This document shows positions 7,121 to 11,805 of a DNA stretch of 11,805 bases, piece after piece. The stretch is taken from contig JAQULA010000033.1 of NCBI GenBank assembly GCA_028718845.1, positions 1-11,805 on the forward strand, written 5' to 3'. Source of the stretch: Candidatus Omnitrophota bacterium. GTDB lineage: Bacteria > Omnitrophota > Gorgyraeia > B26-G9. The translations under genes were made by a program, and so were the position numbers. Under the pieces are notes generated by a model, which made no database searches, was not told the origin of the DNA, and worked only from the letters and a program-made list of their open reading frames with translations. Positions within the stretch are counted from its first letter, which is position 1, and every line of letters begins with the position of its first letter.

Positions 7121-7230
7121 AAAGTGACAAGTTAAAAGTAAAAGTATCGGAGCCGTAGCGAAGAACAAAACGCTCGAATGCAATAGGTCTTTATTAATAG
7201 CGCGGGCTTTTTACATTCACCTTTTTACTT
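7115..7230. repeat. A/T-rich inverted repeat between nnrE and the convergent DUF5989 gene
   Basis: AAGTAAAAAGTGA (7115-7127, overlapping the nnrE stop) is matched by TCACCTTTTTACTT (7217-7230), ending just before the stop of the convergent gene. The arms are complementary over 13 bases with one extra base. Between them lie more AAAAGT/AAAAGT variants (7131-7145) and a weak AGCG/CGCT hairpin. The pair could serve as a bidirectional transcription stop, though no classical GC stem with a U-run is present. Confidence 0.4.
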
Positions 7231-7231
7231 A

Positions 7232-7417
7232 TTAAAATAAAGTGTAAATAAACGGCACCGAAGAAGGATTGCTCGCGGTAAAGATTATCAGTACTCCGAA
7301 AAGGAGCAGGACAATGATCATCGGGGTCAGCCACCACACCTTGTATTCCCAGAGAAAACGCAGAAGTTCCTGAACGGTTTTCCAACGGCTTTGAAGGCTA
7401 TCGACAATTTTTTTCAT
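7232..7417 (-). CDS. DUF5989 family small membrane protein
   Basis: 61 residues: a basic, Trp-rich amphipathic N-terminal part (MKKIVDSLQSRWKTVQELLR, then FLWEYKVWWL), one transmembrane segment (about 32-46, PMIIVLLLFGVLIIF) and the ending PFIYTLF. This layout and ending match DUF5989, a small-protein family I know mainly as a neighbour of NodU/CmcH carbamoyltransferases and SxtJ-type proteins. Function is unknown; a membrane tether or accessory of the carbamoyltransferase is a reasonable guess. The start at 7417 has GGAG (7428-7425) seven bases upstream. The gene overlaps the end of the carbamoyltransferase gene by 20 nt, so the two are translated from one mRNA. Short, but the family match, the ribosome-binding site and the overlap make it real. 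Confidence 0.88.
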   Translation of the reverse strand: MKKIVDSLQSRWKTVQELLRFLWEYKVWWLTPMIIVLLLFGVLIIFTASNPSSVPFIYTLF

Positions 7418-9194
7418 GATTTTTCTCCACGATATACCGGCCCATTACCAAAATATCCAGTCCACTGTTCATAAACGTATTATAAGCGTTTTCCGGCGAA
7501 TTGACAATAGGCTCGCCTTTAAGGTTGAACGAGGTGTTTAACAATACCGGCACCCCGGTTTTTTCTCCGAACATTTTCACCAGGCGGTAATAAAGCGGAT
7601 TCCATTCTTTGCGCACGGTTTGTACCCGTCCGGTGCCGTTATGATCGACCGCGGGAATTGCCGCCCGTTTATCCGGCTTGATCGGCAGGACCAGCAGCAT
7701 GAACCGCAGCGGATATTGACGGGGGTTTGCCGGTACTTCGAAAAAATTACCCAGTTCTTCTTCGGGAATGACCGGCGCGAACGGCCGGAACGGTTCGCGG
7801 AATTTTATTTTAAGATTAACAATGTCCTTCATTTTCTTATTGCGGGGATCGGCCAGGATCGAACGGTTTCCCAGTGCCCGCGGCCCCCATTCAAACCGCC
7901 CCTGGAACCAGCCGACCACCTGCTCCTGCCTGATTGCGTCGACGGTACGGCTGATCAGCTCATCATCGTCCCGGCAGAGGGAAAAGGGAATATTGTGCTC
8001 GCGCAGAAATAAGCCGATTTCCTCATCGCGGTAGGCTTTTCCCCAAAAAGCGTGTTCCAGAACGAACGAACGTTTATGGCCGAGAATGCTGTGATAGGCA
8101 TAAAGCGCGGCGCCGATCGCCGCGCCGGAATCGCCCGGCGCGGGCTGGACAAACAATTCCTCGAACGGGCCTTCCCGCAGTAATCGGCCGTTTGCCACCG
8201 AGTTCAATCCGACCCCGCCGGCGATGCAGAGCCGTTTTTGTCCGGTTAGCGAGTGCAGATAGCGTGCCTGCCGGAGCAGGATCTCTTCGGTCACGTATTG
8301 AATGCTCGCGGCAATATCGGCGTAGTGCTGATTTTCCGCGCAGCGCTGCGCGTAATCCGCGGGTTTTTCCCCGAAATAAGCGGGGAAGTCGAAATCCGCG
8401 GTAAAAAAATCCCGCTGTAAGGGCCGCGGGGCCCCGAAAAGTTTTTCGAATTTTCCGGAGTAGCTTTTCCGGGCGGAGCGGTGAAATGAAAAGTAAGTCA
8501 TGTCCAGGACGAACGACCCGTCATCGTGGACCCGGACCAGGTGTTTTAGGATGGTATCGGCAAACCGCGGTTTTCCGTAGGAAGCCATGCCCATAACTTT
8601 GTATTCGCCTTCATTGACTTCAAATCCGAGGAACGCGGTAAACGCGCTGTAGAGCAGTCCCAATGAATGCGGGAATTGGATTTGCTTGAGCAGCCGGATT
8701 GACGCGGCGTTGCCGGTGCCGAGGGTTGCGGTTGCCCATTCTCCGACTCCGTCAATGGTCAGCAAAGCGGCGTCGTCGAAGGGGGAACATAAAAACGCGC
8801 TCGCGGCATGCGCCAGGTGATGCTCGGTAAACAGGATCTTTTCCGGAGCGATCGACAGCTGTTCCCGGATAATGCTTTTGATCCATAGTTTTTCCGAAAG
8901 CCAGTTTTTCATGGCTTCGGCGAATACCCCGGCGGAACGCGGATAGGTATCGATAATTGTTTTCATGATCCGGTCCAGTTTACGGAACGGTTTCTCGTGA
9001 AAAACGACGTAGTCCAGGGCAGCGGCGGTTATTCCGGCCTGTTCCAGGCAAAACGCGATCGCTTCTTTGGGAAACCCGTAATCGTGTTTTTTACGGCTGA
9101 AGCGTTCTTCTTCCGCGGCGCAAACGAGTATCCCGTCTTTGAGCAATGCGGCGGCGGCATCGTGATAAAAGCAGGATATCCCTAAAATATACAT
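7398..9194 (-). CDS. NodU/CmcH (TobZ-like) family O-carbamoyltransferase
   Basis: 598 residues. The family transfers a carbamoyl group from carbamoyl phosphate, via carbamoyl-adenylate, to a hydroxyl of a sugar or secondary metabolite (Nod factor, cephamycin, tobramycin). The N-terminal Kae1-like domain has GISCFYHDAAAAL (5-17), the His cluster TEHHLAHAASAFL (123-135), DGVGEW (148-153), GEYKVMGMASYGKP (196-209), AGGVGLNSVANG (325-336) and GDSGAAIGAAL (354-364). The C-terminal YrdC-like carbamoyl-phosphate domain has QGRFEWGPRALGNRSILADP (431-450), PFRPFAPV (468-475) and LLNTSFNLKGEPIV (551-564). No key motif is missing. The ATG at 9194 overlaps the upstream stop (TAATG) and has GAGGAG about nine bases upstream. 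The acceptor is unknown; no clear antibiotic cluster surrounds it, so a surface glycan or lipid is plausible. Confidence 0.97.
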   Translation of the reverse strand: MYILGISCFYHDAAAALLKDGILVCAAEEERFSRKKHDYGFPKEAIAFCLEQAGITAAALDYVVFHEKPFRKLDRIMKTIIDTYPRSAGVFAEAMKNWLSEKLWIKSIIREQLSIAPEKILFTEHHLAHAASAFLCSPFDDAALLTIDGVGEWATATLGTGNAASIRLLKQIQFPHSLGLLYSAFTAFLGFEVNEGEYKVMGMASYGKPRFADTILKHLVRVHDDGSFVLDMTYFSFHRSARKSYSGKFEKLFGAPRPLQRDFFTADFDFPAYFGEKPADYAQRCAENQHYADIAASIQYVTEEILLRQARYLHSLTGQKRLCIAGGVGLNSVANGRLLREGPFEELFVQPAPGDSGAAIGAALYAYHSILGHKRSFVLEHAFWGKAYRDEEIGLFLREHNIPFSLCRDDDELISRTVDAIRQEQVVGWFQGRFEWGPRALGNRSILADPRNKKMKDIVNLKIKFREPFRPFAPVIPEEELGNFFEVPANPRQYPLRFMLLVLPIKPDKRAAIPAVDHNGTGRVQTVRKEWNPLYYRLVKMFGEKTGVPVLLNTSFNLKGEPIVNSPENAYNTFMNSGLDILVMGRYIVEKNHEKNCR

Positions 9195-9412
9195 TAAAAC
9201 TGTCTCCTCAGGGCTTCGATTGCGGTGTCTGCTTCCGTATGGTCTATCCAGGAAGAGCCGGGCTTTTCCGGGCCGGCCGGGGTTTTTTGAGTTAGAAAAT
9301 AAACCTTATACGGAAAGATAATAACATAATACAGGAGATGCAACAGTAAAGTAAGCGGGATAGAGAGGGCAATCGTGATGGATCTTTTCAGCGTTTTAAA
9401 AGACACCTTCAT
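9194..9412 (-). CDS. Small membrane protein upstream of and coupled to the carbamoyltransferase
   Basis: 72 residues: basic N-terminus (MKVSFKTLKRS), a long hydrophobic stretch (about 12-41) enough for one or two membrane passes, then a polar tail PEKPGSSWIDHTEADTAIEA ending LRRQF. I do not recognise a named family with certainty. The S-x-W-I segment and the Arg-Gln-Phe end resemble, from memory, the tails of SxtJ-type membrane proteins that accompany carbamoyltransferases and DUF5989 proteins. A shortened SxtJ-like protein is therefore my best guess. Its stop overlaps the carbamoyltransferase ATG by one base (TAATG), so translation is probably coupled. The ATG at 9412 sits nine bases after a perfect -10 hexamer, leaving almost no leader and no Shine-Dalgarno. 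Role unknown; a membrane partner of the carbamoyltransferase is inferred from position. Confidence 0.75.
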   Translation of the reverse strand: MKVSFKTLKRSITIALSIPLTLLLHLLYYVIIFPYKVYFLTQKTPAGPEKPGSSWIDHTEADTAIEALRRQF

Positions 9413-9421
9413 GGTTATCGC

Positions 9422-9450
9422 ATTATAAAGTATTCATCCGAGGATGTCAA
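9422..9450 (-). promoter_or_regulatory. Consensus sigma-70 promoter of the carbamoyltransferase operon
   Basis: On the minus strand TTGACA (9450-9445), a 17-bp spacer and TATAAT (9427-9422): both hexamers perfect at the ideal distance. The predicted start is at about 9415, three bases before the ATG at 9412, implying a near-leaderless mRNA. This is the strongest promoter match in the window. Confidence 0.85.
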
Positions 9451-9471
9451 ATCAAGCTCGGTAAAGCGGCT

Positions 9472-9556
9472 AAAAAAAGCAGCGGAACATATTTTTTCTG
9501 CCGGGCGCACCGGTAGAAATTGTTTGCCGGACATAATGCCGGCTTGTTCCGCTGAC
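9472..9556 (-). ncRNA. Candidate ~85-nt structured small RNA with its own terminator
   Basis: Outer stem of 10 perfect pairs: CAGCGGAACA (minus strand 9554-9545) with TGTTCCGCTG (9489-9480). It encloses two hairpins, GCCGG/CCGGC (9543-9539 with 9530-9526) and a 7-bp stem with one G-U pair (9516-9510 with 9504-9498), forming a three-way junction. A run of seven U (9478-9472) follows the outer stem as in an intrinsic terminator. An extended -10 promoter would start transcription at 9556, two bases before the stem. No open frame of note lies inside. It could instead be only a terminator or a repeat-derived palindrome. No known RNA family is recognised. Confidence 0.45.
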
Positions 9557-9562
9557 ATATAA

Positions 9563-9591
9563 AGCATAACATAACTTTCCGGGGTCTACAA
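9563..9591 (-). promoter_or_regulatory. Candidate extended -10 promoter of the small RNA
   Basis: On the minus strand TTGTAG (9591-9586), a 17-bp spacer and TATGCT (9568-9563), preceded by TGT to make an extended -10 (TGnTATnnT). The predicted start is 9556. The -35 is weak (3 of 6), while the extended -10 compensates. Confidence 0.4.
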
Positions 9592-9601
9592 GGGGGCGGT
9601 A

Positions 9602-9630
9602 TTGACATTCTTCCGGGGGTATGGTAGGTT
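9602..9630 (+). promoter_or_regulatory. Promoter of the BamE-like lipoprotein gene
   Basis: TTGACA (9602-9607), a 17-bp spacer, and TAGGTT (9625-9630) preceded by TGG as an extended -10. The predicted start falls on or within a base or two of the ATG at 9637. It diverges from the small-RNA promoter, whose -35 is about 10 bp away. Confidence 0.5.
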
Positions 9631-9636
9631 AGGAGC

Positions 9637-9981
9637 ATGCTAAGAAACAGTATGCTTATAATCATGATTTTCTGCCTGATGGGGTGCGTTACTTCCCGGA
9701 AAGATCCGGTTATTACGCCCAGCCGCTACGCTGCCATCGATAAACAAAACGAGTATGTCAGCATGAGTTTTAACCTCGATGAACGGGATTTCTCCGGCAA
9801 GACCAAGGGCGAGGTGCGCAAAAAGCTGGGCGAGCCGGCTACTGTCCTCACTCGTATCGATAACGGGGTAACCAACGAAATGTGGATCTACTACCCGCCG
9901 GGAACGAATAACTTTATCGCCATTACCGTAATTTTTGACGGCGATATCGTCAAAAAAGCCACCTACGAATCCGTTATGTAA
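9637..9981 (+). CDS. Small BamE/SmpA-like lipoprotein
   Basis: 114 residues. A lipoprotein signal peptide has Arg3, a hydrophobic core and the lipobox LMGC (Cys17). The mature part contains GKTKGEVRKKLGEPATVLTR (54-73), then EMWIYYPPG and a late VIFDGDIVKKATY. This is the order 'G-x-t-x-x-e-V, lGeP, W-x-Y, F-x-dG' of BamE/SmpA/OmlA-like folds. True BamE is part of the outer-membrane beta-barrel assembly machine, but many small lipoproteins share this fold, so a generic BamE-like name is safest. The start at 9637 is preferred over the ATG at 9652 because the shorter form loses its basic N-terminus. AGGAG (9631-9635) lies only one base before the ATG, too close to act as a normal ribosome-binding site. 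Single-gene transcript, convergent with the AsmA-like gene. Confidence 0.78.
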   Translation: MLRNSMLIIMIFCLMGCVTSRKDPVITPSRYAAIDKQNEYVSMSFNLDERDFSGKTKGEVRKKLGEPATVLTRIDNGVTNEMWIYYPPGTNNFIAITVIFDGDIVKKATYESVM

Positions 9982-9983
9982 CT

Positions 9984-10055
9984 GGACTACGGACCATCGA
10001 CCACTGTCCACAGACATTTAAAAATTATATCGTTATTTTAAACTGTGGTCCGTGG
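9984..10055. repeat. Degenerate GGAC/GTCC repeats and inverted repeat between convergent genes
   Basis: The left part is a chain of GGAC/GACC/GTCC words (9984-10013) and the right part reads CTGTGGTCCGTGGAC (10043-10057). CCACAG (10008-10013) pairs with CTGTGG (10043-10048), and after a 3-nt bulge TTTAAAA (10017-10023) pairs with TTTTAAA (10036-10042), leaving a 12-nt loop. The position between two convergent stops suits a shared transcription stop, but no U-run follows a GC stem. Confidence 0.45.
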
Positions 10056-10063
10056 ACAAGTTA

Positions 10064-11805
10064 CTACTTCGTCAGTATCTTGAACAAACCCTTGATTATC
10101 GCTTCCTGGGGAGAGGATTGGCTGGATTCTTGTTCGGAAGAGTCGTTGCCTCCAATTACTTGTTTAAGCAGAATTTCCGGGGCTTTTTTCTTGAGCCAGT
10201 TTTTTATAAAATCGGTATACGCCGGTTTGGGGGCGGACACGGTTCCGCCGATTTTCATTTCCGTATAATACTCCTCATTTTCGTAGACAAAAACGTTATC
10301 GCGTATGCCGCTGCTGATGCTCTGCGCTCCCTCCGAGGTAAGGGTCACCCGTCCGGTCATATCCAGGGCCTGATTAAACCCTACCGCTCCGGTTATCCCG
10401 ATATTTGCCGTCGGTCCGAGAAGTTTCGTGTCTTCGGTATACACCGATCCGTCATGCGCGTTGAATGTCCCGTGCGCCTCGTTGACCACCAATTCAATGC
10501 CGAGAAGATCGGCAATCGATTTGACCAGACTGGAATCGGATAAATATCCGTCGGTAAGGTCCAGCCGTCCGCTTCCCTGCAGGGTATCGGTCGGCAGCTG
10601 CAGGGCCGGGGTGATCTTTCCGGTCCCGGAAACCGTGCCGTCGGCGTTCAGGATCCCTTCATACTGCTGCGGGATTATTTTTGATTCCTGGATCAGTTTT
10701 CCGATGTCCACGGTTTTTATCGCGGCCGAAGCTTTATAAGTAAAGTTATCCGGCTTGAGGTCGGCATCGGCGTGTGCGGTAATTGTTCCACCGTAGGCGT
10801 TTGACTGTAATTCGGCTTTTAGCTGGTTTTTCCCGTAACCGGCGTTAACTGCGACCTGTTCGAAAATGATGTTTTTTATCCCCAGTTTTTTAGACGACAA
10901 TTCGGCCTTGGCGGTCCCGGTTGTCCAATTGCGTATCGGACCGGCGGCTTTTACCTGTGCGCTGACTTTGCCGGATAGTTTCAGTTCGTCAAGGCCCAGG
11001 GCCTTGGGGTCGACCGGTAATATCGACAGGTCCGCGAGATCGAGTTCGGTGGCCGCCGTGCAGTCGATATACGGTTCGGTGAGAATGGTATCAACCATTA
11101 TGGTTGATACCGCCTGGATAGTTTTATAGAGCAAATCCAGCTTGCCGTTCAGCTGCGCTTTTTTGTAATCCGCTGCGGCTTTGCACCGGACCGTATCGAG
11201 GGCGATGTTTTTAACTTTGCCGTTTTCGATTTCCGCGGTGATCTCGGCATGGGCGGTAAGCTTTTCCGGAGTGATGCCGCTGCCGTGCGCCTTGATTCCG
11301 GCGGAAAGGATTCCCTGGTAATCCGGAGGAATGAGGCCGGTATCCGCGGCAAAAGTCTGCATGTTGAAGTTTTTCAGCGCGGTATTGAGCGTGAAATCGG
11401 GATCCGGTTTGTTCAGGTCAATGCTCGCGTCGGCGATAAATTCACCGGCATACACCGTTGCCTGCAATTTCGAAACGGTAAGTTTTTTGGCTTTAAACCG
11501 GCCGTCGACGCGGATGTCCCGGGCATTATACTGGTTAACCTCGATTGTATCGCTTGCCGCGGTGAACGCGATGTCCATCGTGTCCGGTGCGGCGGCCGGG
11601 CCCTGGACCTGAAACGCGGCTTCGGCTATTCCACCCAGCTTTAATGTTTCCGGTAAGCTCATGACCGCGTACGATTTTAGTTGGGCCAGGTCGCTGCGCA
11701 GGCTGCCGGAAAGATTGACGGTCGGAGCGAGCACGTTGTCGACGTTTCCCTTTACCGAGAGCAGGGTGATGGGATCGGCGACCTTAAGACTGTGAATAAC
11801 CAGGG
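10064..11805 (-). CDS. AsmA-family protein, C-terminal ~580 residues (5' end outside window)
   Basis: The frame is open to the window edge, reading LVIHSLKVADPITLL before the GTG at 11734, so that GTG is internal rather than a start. The visible part is almost all short beta-rich modules with repeated G-x-x-x-A/hydrophobic alternation and GP turns. It includes L-x-G-G-I-A-E-A-A-F and LKLSGKVSAQVKAAGP segments. It closes with the AsmA C-terminal pattern: GSGRLDLTDGYLSD, a helix SLVKSIADLLGI, then MTGRVTLTSEG, GGTVSAPKPAY and a basic helix (NWLKKKAPEILLKQVI). AsmA proteins (AsmA, TamB, YhdP relatives) are anchored in the inner membrane, span the periplasm and are linked to lipid transport and outer-membrane assembly in diderms. 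The anchor would be encoded outside the window. Two internal segments are similar (coding regions about 11380-11261 and 10725-10606). Confidence 0.85.
   Translation of the reverse strand, partial: LVIHSLKVADPITLLSVKGNVDNVLAPTVNLSGSLRSDLAQLKSYAVMSLPETLKLGGIAEAAFQVQGPAAAPDTMDIAFTAASDTIEVNQYNARDIRVDGRFKAKKLTVSKLQATVYAGEFIADASIDLNKPDPDFTLNTALKNFNMQTFAADTGLIPPDYQGILSAGIKAHGSGITPEKLTAHAEITAEIENGKVKNIALDTVRCKAAADYKKAQLNGKLDLLYKTIQAVSTIMVDTILTEPYIDCTAATELDLADLSILPVDPKALGLDELKLSGKVSAQVKAAGPIRNWTTGTAKAELSSKKLGIKNIIFEQVAVNAGYGKNQLKAELQSNAYGGTITAHADADLKPDNFTYKASAAIKTVDIGKLIQESKIIPQQYEGILNADGTVSGTGKITPALQLPTDTLQGSGRLDLTDGYLSDSSLVKSIADLLGIELVVNEAHGTFNAHDGSVYTEDTKLLGPTANIGITGAVGFNQALDMTGRVTLTSEGAQSISSGIRDNVFVYENEEYYTEMKIGGTVSAPKPAYTDFIKNWLKKKAPEILLKQVIGGNDSSEQESSQSSPQEAIIKGLFKILTK
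11087..11111. repeat. Perfect 11-bp inverted repeat inside the AsmA-like gene
   Basis: GGTATCAACCA (11087-11097), loop TTA, TGGTTGATACC (11101-11111): a perfect hairpin in the coding region, encoding about STIMVDTI. A stem this long and perfect with a 3-nt loop is uncommon in coding sequence. Function unknown. Confidence 0.6.

Noticed and set aside
9498..9530. Resemblance of the minus-strand RNA (UUUCUACCGG in a three-way junction) to a purine riboswitch
   Set aside because: The conserved loop sequences of that riboswitch are absent from both hairpins, and the structure ends in a U-run upstream of a separate promoter instead of leading into a purine gene.
9640..10017. A 125-codon minus-strand frame opposite the BamE-like gene
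   Set aside because: Its start falls in repeat DNA and it mirrors a gene with a signal peptide and BamE-like motifs.
10052..10543. A 163-codon frame on the plus strand opposite the AsmA-like gene
   Set aside because: The reverse strand has clear AsmA pattern and continuous coding; the plus frame has no family features.
1..11805. CRISPR array, tRNA, rRNA, insertion sequence or phage genes
   Set aside because: I saw no regularly spaced repeats, no tRNA-like fold with a GTTCGA-type arm, and no transposase or integrase motifs on either strand.

Overview
The window reads as ordinary, gene-dense bacterial chromosome of roughly balanced base composition from a Gram-negative-type (diderm) organism. 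The pointers are an AsmA-like envelope protein, a BamE-like lipoprotein and a LysM/YkuD L,D-transpeptidase. The gene mix, together with degenerate intergenic repeats of the AAAGT/ACTTT and GGAC/GTCC kinds, reminds me of candidate phyla such as Omnitrophota. That placement is an impression, not a demonstration. I see no tRNA, rRNA, CRISPR array, insertion sequence, integrase or prophage gene.

Layout. (1) Positions 1-457 (+): the 3' end of an SGNH-hydrolase-like gene. (2) Positions 464-3687 (-): comM (YifB-type AAA ATPase), then a multi-membrane-span GT-C glycosyltransferase, probably one transcript from a consensus promoter at 3743-3771. (3) Positions 3817-6213 (+): a three-gene transcript encoding a divergent PAP2 (YuiD-like) membrane protein, a lipoprotein-like TPR-LysM-L,D-transpeptidase and AccA (acetyl-CoA carboxylase carboxyltransferase alpha). 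It has a promoter at its head and a textbook intrinsic terminator at 6244-6274. (4) Positions 6434-7120 (+): nnrE, a stand-alone NAD(P)H-hydrate epimerase, with an intergenic region rich in hairpins and short repeats before and after it. (5) Positions 7232-9412 (-): a tightly coupled trio, read as a 72-residue membrane protein, a NodU/CmcH-type O-carbamoyltransferase and a DUF5989 small membrane protein. Start and stop codons overlap, and a perfect TTGACA-17-TATAAT promoter lies directly upstream. (6) Positions 9637-9981 (+): a small BamE/SmpA-like lipoprotein. (7) Positions 10064-11805 (-): the 3' part of an AsmA-family gene running off the window.

Themes. Most genes concern the cell envelope: glycan transfer, carbamoylation of a sugar or secondary metabolite, peptidoglycan cross-linking, lipid precursor supply, and outer-membrane or periplasm-spanning proteins. 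At three transcription starts (3817, 9412, 9637) the start codon lies where transcription should begin, 6-9 nt after the -10 hexamer, suggesting leaderless mRNAs. Genes inside operons carry clear Shine-Dalgarno sequences instead.

The most interesting unexplained piece is the 9413-9636 intergenic region. On the minus strand it contains a three-way-junction fold closed by a 10-bp stem and followed by seven U. An extended -10 promoter is placed so that transcription would begin two bases before the stem. I read it as a candidate 85-nt small RNA. I found no clearly new multi-gene system. The carbamoyltransferase trio is the best candidate for a functional module of uncertain role.
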